Source: Paraflavitalea sp966211765
GTDB lineage: Bacteria > Bacteroidota > Bacteroidia > Chitinophagales > Chitinophagaceae
Assembly (NCBI GenBank): GCA_966211765.1
Contig: CBIHOV010000020.1
Location: 86,765 to 150,764 of the forward strand
Reading direction: 5' to 3'
DNA length: 64,000 nucleotides
Part shown: positions 52,982-61,930 of the stretch, in pieces
Layout of the letters: each line of letters begins with the position of its first letter
Position numbering within the stretch: the stretch's first letter is position 1
Program-made: the position numbers and the translations under genes
Notes under the pieces: generated by a model
Databases searched by the model: none
Told to the model about the DNA's origin: nothing
What the model saw: the letters and a program-made list of their open reading frames with translations, nothing else

Positions 52982-53393
52982 AGACCAAGGTTTAATGGAA
53001 ATAACAATAAGATTATGTTACCGTGCATGGCACAGTATAGGATACAATAATAACCGGGAGCTACTTTTACAGGTGAGTTTTCAAAGCGTGTACGGTGGTT
53101 GTGTGCTTAAGATTGGTTGGTGGAGGGCACTTAACTACTAACGAGCAACGATCAGGTGTATAAAAAGCGATTGCAAGGTTAATAAGTTTTTATAGTAATA
53201 TCAAACAATACTCATTAAAAGTAGTATTTATTTGATCTTAATTAAGTACTCATTCAGGGTACTAAGGGTAAACATGGAGTACGCATGTAGGGCATACAAG
53301 GATGATTGATGTTCGTTAGCTGAGTAATTGTAACTTTAAAGTCTTCCTTACCAGGTGATTGTCGCCTCGTAAGGACCGTTATACCCACTTACC
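52982..53393. other. Gene-free stretch before the DUF1801 gene
   Basis: AT-rich. The left part is the upstream region of the HEITH gene, similar to that of its paralogue. No recognisable RNA gene, repeat or hairpin. Confidence 0.5.
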
Positions 53394-53741
53394 ATGCTTA
53401 GAGAAATAGATCAATACTTCCTGGAGAAAGAAGAGCCTGTAAAAAGTTACTTACTGGCCATGCGTGAATACCTGTTGCATTTTGATCCGCATATTACGGA
53501 AGCCTGGCAATATAAAATGCCTTTCTATTGTTATAAAGGGAAAAGGTTTTGTTACCTGTGGGTGCATAAAAAGAACCATCAACCTTACCTGGGTATTGTA
53601 GATGGCAATAAGATCGATCATCCGAAATTGATCACTGAAAAGAGAGCGCGTATGAAGATCTTGTTGTTTGATCCGGCAAAAGATATTCCTGTGAAGACGG
53701 TACAGGCTATTTTGAAAACAGCCCTTGCGTTGTATAAATAA
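53394..53741 (+). CDS. DUF1801 domain protein
   Basis: 115-residue soluble protein. YLLAMREYLLHFDPHITEAWQYKMPFYCYKGKRFCYLWVHKK fits the DUF1801 (YdhG-like) pattern, in which E-x-W-K/Q-Y and the following aromatic strand are conserved. A small alpha/beta domain of unknown biochemical role. Monocistronic, sharing a bidirectional terminator with the convergent sod gene. Confidence 0.8.
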   Translation: MLREIDQYFLEKEEPVKSYLLAMREYLLHFDPHITEAWQYKMPFYCYKGKRFCYLWVHKKNHQPYLGIVDGNKIDHPKLITEKRARMKILLFDPAKDIPVKTVQAILKTALALYK

Positions 53742-53774
53742 GGGTAGGCTTCCAGCGCATTGAAGTTTACAATA

Positions 53775-53823
53775 AACAAGGACAGCTATGATGGATGGTG
53801 AATCCATGATAGCTGTCCTTGTT
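53775..53823. terminator. Bidirectional terminator between the DUF1801 and sod genes
   Basis: 22-bp inverted repeat with one mismatch (53775-53796 and 53802-53823) and a five-base loop, between two convergent genes. Confidence 0.85.
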
Positions 53824-53859
53824 GTATGATCAGCCGGAAGAGACCGGCATAATGTATTC

Positions 53860-54621
53860 CTAGCCGATGATGCCTGCTGCTCTCTTTTGTACAAAATCCC
53901 AGTTGATGGCATTCCACCAGGCGGTGATATAATCAGGCCGGCGATTCTGGTATTTGAGGTAATAAGCATGTTCCCACACATCCAACCCCAATAAAGGGAA
54001 TCCTTTTACTTCAGCCACATCCATCAGTGGGTTATCCTGGTTTGGGGAAGATACAATAGACAGCTTTTTGTCGTTGCCCACAATCAACCAGGCCCAGCCA
54101 CTGCCAAAGCGGTTTTTGGCGGCATCGGTAAACTGAGTTTTGAACGCATCAAAAGAATTGAAGTCTTTTTCAATGGCAGCCAGCACTTTACCAGTAGGTT
54201 TAGCTCCATCTGCAGGCGCTTTGAGTGTTTGCCAGAACAGTTCATGATTATAATGACCACCTGCGTTGTTGCGCATTTTGGCCGAATATTTTGAAATTCC
54301 TGACAGGAGTGTTTCCAGGGAAGTAGCGTTCTTATCTACCTTTTCGGCCGTCACTGCATCGGCCAGGTTTTTGGCATAGGTAGCTGCGTGTTTGGAGTAA
54401 TGGATCTCCATGGTAGTGGCGTCAATAGCAGGCTCCAGGGCATTGTAGGCGTACGGCAATGGCTGTTGCTCGTAGGGAGTAGCCACCCCTGATTTGAGCG
54501 CCGGGGCCTGGTTGGCACCGATTGCCAGGGCATCCAGCACGGGCAAAGACAATGCTGCTGCCAGCCCAGCCTTACCTGTGGTTTTGAGGAAATCCCGGCG
54601 ATTATTGGTTTTGTTTGCCAT
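53860..54621 (-). CDS. Fe/Mn superoxide dismutase with Tat signal
   Basis: 253 residues. N-terminal twin-arginine signal NNRRDFLKTTGKAGLAAALS predicts export of the folded enzyme. The metal ligands of the Fe/Mn family are all in view: His in MEIHYSKH, His in GGHYNHELFWQ, and Asp and His in LLGLDVWEHAYYLKYQN. It dismutates superoxide, probably in the periplasm. The normal core of about 200 residues follows the signal. Metal choice cannot be told with confidence. Confidence 0.93.
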   Translation of the reverse strand: MANKTNNRRDFLKTTGKAGLAAALSLPVLDALAIGANQAPALKSGVATPYEQQPLPYAYNALEPAIDATTMEIHYSKHAATYAKNLADAVTAEKVDKNATSLETLLSGISKYSAKMRNNAGGHYNHELFWQTLKAPADGAKPTGKVLAAIEKDFNSFDAFKTQFTDAAKNRFGSGWAWLIVGNDKKLSIVSSPNQDNPLMDVAEVKGFPLLGLDVWEHAYYLKYQNRRPDYITAWWNAINWDFVQKRAAGIIG

Positions 54622-54999
54622 AGTATAGGTGTGTTTTTTATGTATGAAGGAACAATATTACAATGATTGTGGTTCGGGACGGAAAGAAATTACAAAGTAC
54701 TAATACAATTTTAATACCTGATTATCAGCTAAGGTCTGACATAAACCTGATAAATGACTGTTGTTAACATCCACTTAATTGGTGAACCGGTACCGCTCTG
54801 TGGCTGGAACAATGGAGAGGTTGGACGCCCGGAGTAAGGTGTGGATGTGTTGATGCAGCGTGGGTTTCAAAAGTTATGCAGGGTCAACGAGACCAGCCTG
54901 TTAACTGAAACTAATGGAGCTGTCGGAGTCTGTTCATTGTCAATTAGGTACAGAGACCGCGACTATTTCATAAAATGACATAATAAAGTGAGATTTGAA
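54622..54999. other. Gene-free stretch between sod and the tRNA genes
   Basis: No ORF, no clear hairpin, no RNA family recognised. The right end carries the tRNA promoter. Confidence 0.5.
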
Positions 55000-55030
55000 T
55001 TTGCCATTTGATATTTTCCTCTTATTTTTG
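55000..55030 (+). promoter_or_regulatory. Consensus promoter of the tRNA-Ser/Pro transcript
   Basis: TTTG (55000-55003), exactly 19 bp, TATTTTTG (55023-55030): a perfect match to the Bacteroidota consensus, 14 bp before the tRNA. Confidence 0.85.
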
Positions 55031-55044
55031 CGATCCCGTAAAAA

Positions 55045-55135
55045 GGAGAGGTGCCTGAGTGGCCGAAAGGGCCGGTTTGCTAAACCGTTATACGAGCTTA
55101 AACTTGTATCGAGGGTTCGAATCCCTCCCTCTCCG
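55045..55135 (+). tRNA. tRNA-Ser (GCT)
   Basis: 91-nt class II tRNA. Acceptor GGAGAGG pairs with CCTCTCC, discriminator G. D-arm GCCTGAGTGGCCGAAAGGGC, anticodon loop TTGCTAA (anticodon GCT, reading AGC/AGT), long variable arm, T-loop GGTTCGAATC. CCA is not encoded. One mismatch closes the anticodon stem. Confidence 0.95.
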
Positions 55136-55223
55136 CTGAAGAACTGCCGTTTTCAGCACGGTAAGTTTAATTGTCCGGTGTATTTGGTTTCCTGGTTGGC
55201 CCAGGCTGATAAGGAAACAGGAA

Positions 55224-55297
55224 CGGGAAGTAGCGCAGGCCGGTAGCGCACCTGGTTTGGGACCAGGGGGTCGCAGGTTCGAATCCTGTCTTCCCGA
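55224..55297 (+). tRNA. tRNA-Pro (TGG)
   Basis: 74-nt tRNA. Acceptor CGGGAAG with CTTCCCG, discriminator A; D-arm tagcgcaggccggtagcgca; anticodon loop TTTGGGA (anticodon TGG); T-arm GCAGGTTCGAATCCTGT. CCA not encoded. Co-transcribed with tRNA-Ser and followed by a terminator. Confidence 0.95.
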
Positions 55298-55300
55298 CTG

Positions 55301-55332
55301 AAAAAAGCGATCTCTTTGGAGGTCGCTTTTTT
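55301..55332 (+). terminator. Terminator of the tRNA transcript
   Basis: aaaaaagcgatctc (55301-55314) and gaggtcgctttttt (55319-55332), a 14-bp stem with a four-base loop and terminal T-run. It begins 3 nt after tRNA-Pro. Confidence 0.88.
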
Positions 55333-55660
55333 ATTTACAGAATACTCTCCCTCTTAGGATCATTAACAACTTTATTGACGCGATAGCGCATCCCGGCCTT
55401 GGGTCGGGAGGGTCGCAGGTTAGAATCCTGTCTTCCCGACAAGCATATGCGTAATTCGCATCAAATAGGCACAAACTCAACGTTTTGTGCCTATATTCTT
55501 TTATTATCTACCCCAAATAACACCAAAGTCCAGTTGACCTATTCATTGACCTGAAAATTGACTTAGTTTTCCGGCAAATGAATGGTATGGAATTCTGTTG
55601 GCAAGGCATTGCTAACCAGTTCTTCATACCGAGCGTAGTGTCACCCGGAATAAATGTTAA
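55333..55660. other. Spacer with a broken tRNA copy
   Basis: Apart from the tRNA-Pro fragment listed next, no gene was recognised. A short minus-strand frame at 55508-55690 has no recognisable product. Confidence 0.45.
55383..55439 (+). pseudogene. Truncated tRNA-Pro copy
   Basis: Carries the end of a D-arm (gatagcgca), an anticodon-like arm around ccttgggtcggg, and a T-arm plus 3' acceptor almost identical to tRNA-Pro(TGG). The 31-base stretch ending TCTTCCCGAC matches with one change, GTTCGAATC to GTTAGAATC. The 5' acceptor strand is absent and the invariant T-loop C is lost, so it is not functional. Confidence 0.75.
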
Positions 55661-55691
55661 TGCCGCCACCAGGTTACCCGGTAGCGGCATC
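55661..55691 (-). terminator. Hairpin after the deacetylase gene
   Basis: atgccgccacc (55661-55671) and ggtagcggcat (55681-55691) form an 11-bp stem in minus RNA (one G-U), nine-base loop. The tail TAACATTTATT is only moderately T-rich. It probably ends the 64.0-55.7 kb operon. Confidence 0.6.
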
Positions 55692-55725
55692 GATCTGGAA
55701 AAAGCGGTTATTGGATCTTCAGAAA

Positions 55726-58092
55726 TTATTGTTTGATAAACGCAGTAGACACGGTTCTTTTACCGGTTTTGTACACAATTAAATACATTCCCTTTTGTAA
55801 TGTGCTAACGTCAAATCTTGATGAGATGAGTCCTTTCGGCACTTGGCTGGTCAACAGGATATTACCTGAAACAGAAACCGCCTGCAATACCGAATGCTCT
55901 GTAGAAGAAAAGGGAAATACTACGGATAAAATGCCACTACCCGGATTAGGGGTTACAACAAGAGGCGAAGATATGCTGTCCAATTTGATATTGGCAGCGG
56001 CTTGCTTTGAAAACATGCCAACGCCTGCCTGTTTCAATACGATCGGTCCCTGGTCGGGCTTTGCCTTTATGAGAGCATAGTTGCTGTCGGCGTGCGTTAT
56101 CATGTTAACAGGTATTGAAACGCCGTTTTGAGTAGCCGCTACCTGCGACCAGTCATTTCGTACACGTACCTTAATGGTGAGGGGATAATCGAAGATGGCA
56201 GGGTCCATCTGCGATGTGAGCGAAAGGTGAATGGCTGTGTCCGACACCCATGTCGTTTGCACAGCACCCATATCACGTTCCTGTCCATACAGGGCTACAT
56301 CTGCCAGGAAACCGATCCAGAGGCTGTCCCTGTGCTGCTGGAAGAAGCTGAACACTTTTGCAAAGTTTGCAATGATAGGATTGGCACTTCCGGCAAGGTT
56401 TGGACCTGCGCCCTGTATGCTATGTATGAAAACAGTTGCCCATCCACGATAGTACTTATGATAAGCTGCGGGCAATCCGGTAGTGTCCAGTATTGCCCGG
56501 AAAGGAGCTACGTTGGGCGAGTCATTAATGTACTGGGTAGGATTGGAGGTGGTTGCAATAGAGGTGTAATTGGTCATGTTGGCAATGTTGATGGGCGGAT
56601 TGGCACTTACCCCTCTTGCTGCCGCCAGGTATTTCGGTACGGCCGGATACCAGTTGGCCGAGAAATTGAACAAGGCGAGGCCGGAGCCGGGATAAGCCAC
56701 CAGTTTTGTCTTATACCCGGGAATATTGGCATCGATCTCATTCCTGGAAAGTTCAAACTCCCAATTGGGACCCAGCCATCCGTCTTGCCGTACGGGGTCT
56801 GCCACATGTGTTACCGTATGCGATTGTACCTGGAAACCGGAATCTACCATGCTTTTCCAAAAGGCCCAGGTGCCGGTCTGGTTCACTCTCGCTGGATCTA
56901 TTCTTCCACCGATATTGCCGGTGATTAAATTCCAGGTGATGTTAAGCCCTCCGTAATTACGGTTGATCTGCTTCCAGTCTGCTACTTCGTTTGCCAGGTT
57001 GTCGTCGATACTATGGCTAACGGCGGCCACTTTATCATTTTCCCATAAACAGATCGATGCGTCGCCCGGCTGTACAGGCCAAACTTTTCCGGTTAATGAA
57101 AACCGTGGTGCGGCAGGAACACCGGACAACGCCAGTAGTTTGCCAGGTGCGGGCACATAGGGTGTAGGGCAATAGCTGGCATTGCTATCGTACAGGTTTT
57201 TCCAGGCCGGTCGCAGGTTGATATGTTTTTGCGCCTCGCTATTGGTGGGCGCCATGTGGGCTATGGAATCCCAGGCCCAGGGTTCGGCGGCATCGCCTAC
57301 ATATACTGTTCTGCTGCAGGTATCATTGCTTGTATGTTTTCCCGGCCAGGTGGTATCCACGCGTATACTGTCTATCAGTACTTCAGGAACGATGTTCGTG
57401 TTGTTGTTTTGCCTGAGTCCTAACAGGTTTACTTTTGTATTGGCATTACCCGATGCCACGGTGGTGGTATGTGTGAGGCTTGCCGGAAAATCAGCCTCCA
57501 GGTCTGTCATGGCGCCGCCATAGAACACCCATAATTTTACCTGGTTGGTAGCGCCCGCTGTAGCCGCCAGGTTGTATTTCATTACCAGCAGGTAATTCCT
57601 AGACGCCGCTAATGCACTTGTATACTGAACGGAGGTGGTATTGGAAATGCCAAACTGAATGCCACCATTGGCATGTTGCCGTACGTATAACATACTGCCA
57701 ACTGATAAGGGGCCGGTCCCGTTTTGATAACCGAGATGTAATACATAGTTGCCTGTTTTAGCAGTGAATAAAGTATCTGCCAGCCTGATCAGGAAACTTA
57801 CATACACAGCTTTACCAGGTGTATTTTGTTCTGCAAATGAGCGGAACACATCTTGTCCTGCTACCGTAGCCAGTCGCCTGATATAAGCGGCATTACCGGA
57901 AGGCGGATGCACACTGCCTGGGTCTATCGAATAGGTCAAGCCAGCACTGGTAGTAAGCGGTTGGCCGGCTGTTTCATACAACGTCCAGCCATTGGCTGAA
58001 AGGTCGCCGGTAAAATTGAAGTCTTCAGTCAATAGTTGTGCTGTACCCTGATACGTGATGAACAGGGTAAGCAAAGGGAGTAACTTTTTCAT
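55726..58092 (-). CDS. Exported NodB-like polysaccharide deacetylase with T9SS sorting tail
   Basis: 788 residues. Signal peptide MKKLLPLLTLFITYQGTAQ. The N-terminal half has a beta-sandwich region (about residues 20-245). A deacetylase-like core follows: VAAVSHSIDDNLANEV near residue 355 (motif with the two Asp) and QVQSHTVTHVADP near 425 (HxxxH), the metal site of carbohydrate esterase family 4. The C-terminal 80 residues (VVTPNPGSGILSVVFPF... GMYLIVYKTG) are a T9SS type A-like sorting domain, so the protein is probably exported to the surface. Last gene of the polysaccharide operon. The sugar target is unknown. Confidence 0.78.
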   Translation of the reverse strand: MKKLLPLLTLFITYQGTAQLLTEDFNFTGDLSANGWTLYETAGQPLTTSAGLTYSIDPGSVHPPSGNAAYIRRLATVAGQDVFRSFAEQNTPGKAVYVSFLIRLADTLFTAKTGNYVLHLGYQNGTGPLSVGSMLYVRQHANGGIQFGISNTTSVQYTSALAASRNYLLVMKYNLAATAGATNQVKLWVFYGGAMTDLEADFPASLTHTTTVASGNANTKVNLLGLRQNNNTNIVPEVLIDSIRVDTTWPGKHTSNDTCSRTVYVGDAAEPWAWDSIAHMAPTNSEAQKHINLRPAWKNLYDSNASYCPTPYVPAPGKLLALSGVPAAPRFSLTGKVWPVQPGDASICLWENDKVAAVSHSIDDNLANEVADWKQINRNYGGLNITWNLITGNIGGRIDPARVNQTGTWAFWKSMVDSGFQVQSHTVTHVADPVRQDGWLGPNWEFELSRNEIDANIPGYKTKLVAYPGSGLALFNFSANWYPAVPKYLAAARGVSANPPINIANMTNYTSIATTSNPTQYINDSPNVAPFRAILDTTGLPAAYHKYYRGWATVFIHSIQGAGPNLAGSANPIIANFAKVFSFFQQHRDSLWIGFLADVALYGQERDMGAVQTTWVSDTAIHLSLTSQMDPAIFDYPLTIKVRVRNDWSQVAATQNGVSIPVNMITHADSNYALIKAKPDQGPIVLKQAGVGMFSKQAAANIKLDSISSPLVVTPNPGSGILSVVFPFSSTEHSVLQAVSVSGNILLTSQVPKGLISSRFDVSTLQKGMYLIVYKTGKRTVSTAFIKQ

Positions 58093-58129
58093 ATAGGTTT
58101 ATCGTTGGTGAAGCATGATTATGCCAGGG

Positions 58130-59248
58130 CTATGTGGCCGCAAGCGGCTCGGGGATCTTCGTCGGCGCCACCTCTTCTTTAGGAGGGCGGCTTCCCCACC
58201 AGGTAGCAATCAGGGAGAATACGGTATTCATGATAGGACCATTCACGGCCGGGGCAAGTCCCACCGTTGCGATCTTACCCATCTTGGCAGCGATACCGGA
58301 AGCAAGTCCTCCGTTCTGCATGCCTACTTCTATTCCTACCGTACGGCATTCATTTTCCGGTAAACCAAAGAGCCTTGCCCCCCAATAACCCAACAGCAAG
58401 CCCAGCACCATGTGCAGGAACATCGCTATTACAAGCGTAATGCCCATGTGTAACATGTTATCTCTTCCTGCGGCGGTAATTACAATGATGATCATGGCAA
58501 TGCCTGCCATCGATAACTTAGGCATTACCTTGTGTATCCAAGCGGCTCTTTTATGAAAGAAATGATTGACGAGTATACCTGCAAAAATGGGGATGATGAC
58601 CAGTTGCAGGATATCAACCAGCATATCGGCAAAACTCACCGGTACAAACTGCCCTCCCAGGAGTTTCATCAGCAATGGTGTCATTACCGGCGCCAGCAGG
58701 GTAGACACTGCCGTGATGGCTACAGATAAGGGAAGATTGGCTTTTGCTATGAATGCGATTACATTACTGGCCAGACCACTGGGTGAGCAGCCTACCAATA
58801 CAATGCCGGCAGCGATCTCCGGCGGGAATCCAAAAGTTTTTGCGATAGCAAAGCCTACCAGCGGCATGATCGTAAAATGACAACCGATGCCTACCAAAAC
58901 CGCTTTCGGCATTTTAAGCACCCCAGCAAATTCATGCCAGCTCATGGTGCAACCTACACCAAAGGTGATTAGCTGTAATAAGGGAACGATCAACCGTTTA
59001 AATTGGAAATCTCCGGCTGACAAAAAGTATTGCGGGAAGGTCATGGAAACAGTTACAGCAGCGAGGATAACGGTAGTATAGGAAAACTTCTTCAGGTGTG
59101 CTAAGGTGGCCATTTTAGCAGCTACCAGCAGCCAGAATAAGGTGAGCAGGAGCCCGCCGGCTGCATAGCGGTCGTTCAGAAAAAGGATCATGGAACTGAT
59201 GAATACAGCAAAGATGATTATTACCTGTATACCGTTAAATTTTTTCAT
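58130..59248 (-). CDS. Bile acid:sodium symporter (BASS) family transporter
   Basis: 372-residue integral membrane protein with about ten hydrophobic segments. Family motifs GCSPSGLASNVIAFIAKANLP (about residues 153-173, broken helix of the Na site) and GIEVGMQNGGLASGIAAK near 309 are intact. It imports an organic acid or similar solute with sodium. In this operon a sugar acid from polysaccharide breakdown is a reasonable guess, not shown by sequence. 15 nt after the aldo/keto reductase stop. Confidence 0.88.
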   Translation of the reverse strand: MKKFNGIQVIIIFAVFISSMILFLNDRYAAGGLLLTLFWLLVAAKMATLAHLKKFSYTTVILAAVTVSMTFPQYFLSAGDFQFKRLIVPLLQLITFGVGCTMSWHEFAGVLKMPKAVLVGIGCHFTIMPLVGFAIAKTFGFPPEIAAGIVLVGCSPSGLASNVIAFIAKANLPLSVAITAVSTLLAPVMTPLLMKLLGGQFVPVSFADMLVDILQLVIIPIFAGILVNHFFHKRAAWIHKVMPKLSMAGIAMIIIVITAAGRDNMLHMGITLVIAMFLHMVLGLLLGYWGARLFGLPENECRTVGIEVGMQNGGLASGIAAKMGKIATVGLAPAVNGPIMNTVFSLIATWWGSRPPKEEVAPTKIPEPLAAT

Positions 59249-59263
59249 ATCGCGAATGGTTTA

Positions 59264-60256
59264 CTATAATTCAAGGTGCAAGGCGGAAGAAGCTTTTCTG
59301 ATCAGATCAAGTTCGGTGGGTGAAAGCCTGAAATGAACTGCCTTTATATTATCGTTCATTTGTGTACTGTTACGTGCTCCTACCAATACAGATGTGACGC
59401 CGGGTTGCTGCATTGCCCAGTTGATCGAGAGTTGTGCCAGGGTAATGCCTCTTTCATCGGCTATACCTTGTAACGTAGACAACAATGCGTTGATCTTGTT
59501 CAGGTTTTGTTCTTTAAAATAACCATTGGCAGCACGGTGGTCACCTTCGTTAAAATGATGACCTGGCTTTATTTTTCCTGTTAACAGGCCTTTTTGCAGG
59601 GTAGTATGCGTGAGTATCCCAATCTGATGCTCCAGGCAATAAGGAACCAGTTGTTCCTCTATACTTTTGTTAAGTAAACTGTATGCTACCTGGTTGGTGC
59701 TGACGGGGAATATCTTAGATGCCCGCTCCAAGAGGTCTATCGGGCAGTTGCATACACCTCCGGCCAGTATCTTTCCCTGTTGTTGGAGTATTTCCAGGGC
59801 TTCCATTGTTTCTTCAATGGGCGTAGTGCTCTCTGGCCAGTGCATCTGGTAAAGGTCGATGTAATCGGTCTGCAACCGTTTCAGACTGCGCTCGCATTCT
59901 TCCATCACACTTTGTTTTCCGTTGAACTTATAAATTTTGACGGGGTTACCGTTATTGTCTTTTGAGTCGAAGGTGAAATCTCCGGAAGATGTGTCCCAGC
60001 GCATGCCGAATTTGGTAAGCACCTGCACCTGCTGTCTTTTTTGTTTGATGGCTTTTCCTACCAGTTCTTCACTTTGCCCCATTCCATATACAGGCGCCGT
60101 ATCGATGGTGGTGATGCCATTATCGATCGATACTTCTATTGCTTCCACGGCTTCTGTTACATCTGCACCTCCCCAGAACCAACCACCTACTGCAAAGGCG
60201 CCATAGGTGAGCGGGGATATTTTTATTGCTGTTTTCGGTAATGTTGTTTGTTCCAT
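59264..60256 (-). CDS. Aldo/keto reductase
   Basis: 330 residues. ATG 60256 (MEQTTLPKTAIKISPL) is preferred because it follows the upstream stop by 1 nt; the in-frame upstream start would overlap. Motifs of the AKR fold: ITTIDTAPVYGMGQSEELVG (catalytic Asp and Tyr), DYIDLYQMHWPES (His), and SVLVGARNSTQMNDNI (NADPH phosphate binding). Reduces aldehydes or sugar ketones; in this setting probably a sugar-derived substrate. Confidence 0.9.
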   Translation of the reverse strand: MEQTTLPKTAIKISPLTYGAFAVGGWFWGGADVTEAVEAIEVSIDNGITTIDTAPVYGMGQSEELVGKAIKQKRQQVQVLTKFGMRWDTSSGDFTFDSKDNNGNPVKIYKFNGKQSVMEECERSLKRLQTDYIDLYQMHWPESTTPIEETMEALEILQQQGKILAGGVCNCPIDLLERASKIFPVSTNQVAYSLLNKSIEEQLVPYCLEHQIGILTHTTLQKGLLTGKIKPGHHFNEGDHRAANGYFKEQNLNKINALLSTLQGIADERGITLAQLSINWAMQQPGVTSVLVGARNSTQMNDNIKAVHFRLSPTELDLIRKASSALHLEL

Positions 60257-60257
60257 A

Positions 60258-60707
60258 TTATTGTAGTTGAAATAACAGACTTTCTCCATATTTAGCCAGT
60301 TCGCTATCCTGCATGATCACATCTTTTTCATTCATCTTTCCTTTTCTGCCGCTAATGCCGATGCCTCCTATTATCTGGCCCTCGCTTTCTATTACCACAC
60401 CGCCGGTAAAGCCTGTGAATTGTTCGTCGGTCCAGTTGCGCATATCAAAGTGTTTTACCTGGTCGGGCATGGTTGCCCAATACGCCGTATCTTTCTGACC
60501 TATCACGGCCGAGTAGGCTTTACTTTGGCTAAGGGTAATGCCTGCGGGGGCCACCCCATCCATAGCGGCAAAGGCAATGAGCCGCGCAGACGCATTAACG
60601 ATGGATATGGCTACGGGATCACCGCCATCGGCGGATGCTTTTTCAAGGATGACTTCCAGTATATAAAAGGCTTCTTTCTGTGAGATCGATAAAACTGTAA
60701 CGGGCAT
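60258..60707 (-). CDS. GlcG/HbpS family protein (DUF336)
   Basis: 149-residue protein. SIVNASARLIAFAAMDGVAPAG, SQSKAYSAVIGQKDTAYWA and IIGGIGISGRKG fit the GlcG/HbpS family, whose members bind heme or cobalamin, or accompany organic-acid catabolism genes. No signal peptide is visible, so it is probably cytoplasmic. It lies between the GH88/105 and aldo/keto reductase genes with very small gaps. Confidence 0.83.
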   Translation of the reverse strand: MPVTVLSISQKEAFYILEVILEKASADGGDPVAISIVNASARLIAFAAMDGVAPAGITLSQSKAYSAVIGQKDTAYWATMPDQVKHFDMRNWTDEQFTGFTGGVVIESEGQIIGGIGISGRKGKMNEKDVIMQDSELAKYGESLLFQLQ

Positions 60708-60730
60708 ATATATTTATTCTTTAAAAGAGG

Positions 60731-61927
60731 TTAGCGTGTCATTTCATCTGCCGCCAGCATTACAATGCCGGGTACAAATCCCATAAATCGTTGGTCCATC
60801 AGTTGTGTTTGTTTGTTTTCTGCCGGCACTGCCCATCCGGTATAGGCATTGTGTACATTGCCTTCTTTATCTACGGAACTGCAGGTGAATTGCCAGGCTT
60901 TTTGAAGCATCTCGTTGTGCCGGCTTCCGTCGATCCATTTTTTTCGGCTGGCTTCTTTCAAGGCAGAGAGTATCATACAGGTGCCGGTCACTTCTTCGGG
61001 GGCTGTGGCGTCGTCTACTAGTACCCGCCAGGCGCCTGCTTTGCTCTGATATTTTTGTAAGGAGTCTGCAATCACCTGCATTTCTGCTGCGATGGTCTTG
61101 AATGCCGGGTGTGTCGGAGGCAGGTATCTTAAAAGGCCGCCCATGGCCCATAGTAACCAGCCCTGCGACCGGCACCAGTATGTTTTGCCTGGTAGTCCTT
61201 TGAACAGCCCTGTACGCACCAATCCTTTCTCTTTGTCGAGGAAACACTGAATACCCTGCTCCAATTGAAAGATGGATTGCTTCCAATAAATATTTGCAAC
61301 ATCCTTGTTGGTGCTTAACGATGCTGCTATGGCATTGGCGCGGGTAGCCCAATAGGCGGTATCAGGTATGGCAAAATCAGTGAAATTAAAATCGTCATGG
61401 GCCAGCATGCCAAAGCGGTCCCTTGCCGCATATTGCAGGATGGCGTCGGCCACCGTGATGCAAACTGTTCTGGCATCTGGCTGTTTGCCAATCTGGTATA
61501 ATTCATGCACCGGGAAGGCAACGCCCAGGTTGGCAGAATAAAGTGCAAAAGCAAGCGGCCCTTCTCTTATTATCCTGGCCTTGTTGCCTTCATATTGTTT
61601 ATAGTATTCTTCATCGGTCAGTGTTTTATCATGTTCTACGTGATAATTGAACCAGTTCAGGGCATAATCGTATCCCTCCCGGTAACCTCTTTTCGCAAAC
61701 CGCAGCAGTCCTTCTATCTGTATAGAACCAAACCAATCGGTATTCACTTTTTTATAGTCGGATGCCATTACAGTAGCAATCAGTTTTTTGATATTGTCGG
61801 GGAGTTGAGGCGGTAATCCCTGGTCATTAAGAGCGCGTTCCATTGGGAATGCCGATGTCCCGTATGGGGCCAGCAACGGACCTAAAGCCATCAACGAAAG
61901 CGCCCGGGTAAATTCTCTTCTTTGCAT
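60731..61927 (-). CDS. Glycoside hydrolase family 88/105-like unsaturated uronyl hydrolase
   Basis: 398 residues. Tat-like signal MQRREFTRALSLMALGPLLA. Alpha/alpha-barrel pattern with DDFNFTDFAIPDTAYWATRA near residue 178 (putative catalytic Asp), CRSQGWLLWAMGGLLRYLP near 252, and GTCMILSALKEASRKKW near 315, in line with the YteR/GH105 and GH88 group. These hydrolases release unsaturated uronic acids left by pectate or rhamnogalacturonan lyases. The neighbours (beta-helix protein, DUF4861) support a pectin-type substrate. Confidence 0.78.
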   Translation of the reverse strand: MQRREFTRALSLMALGPLLAPYGTSAFPMERALNDQGLPPQLPDNIKKLIATVMASDYKKVNTDWFGSIQIEGLLRFAKRGYREGYDYALNWFNYHVEHDKTLTDEEYYKQYEGNKARIIREGPLAFALYSANLGVAFPVHELYQIGKQPDARTVCITVADAILQYAARDRFGMLAHDDFNFTDFAIPDTAYWATRANAIAASLSTNKDVANIYWKQSIFQLEQGIQCFLDKEKGLVRTGLFKGLPGKTYWCRSQGWLLWAMGGLLRYLPPTHPAFKTIAAEMQVIADSLQKYQSKAGAWRVLVDDATAPEEVTGTCMILSALKEASRKKWIDGSRHNEMLQKAWQFTCSSVDKEGNVHNAYTGWAVPAENKQTQLMDQRFMGFVPGIVMLAADEMTR

Positions 61928-61930
61928 CTG

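Noticed and set aside
54780..54960. Possible structured RNA upstream of the tRNA genes
   Set aside because: G+C is somewhat higher than in the surroundings, but no stable long stem or known RNA signature was found by eye.
55508..55690. 60-codon minus-strand ORF after the deacetylase gene
   Set aside because: It covers the terminator hairpin, has no recognisable product, and its composition looks random.
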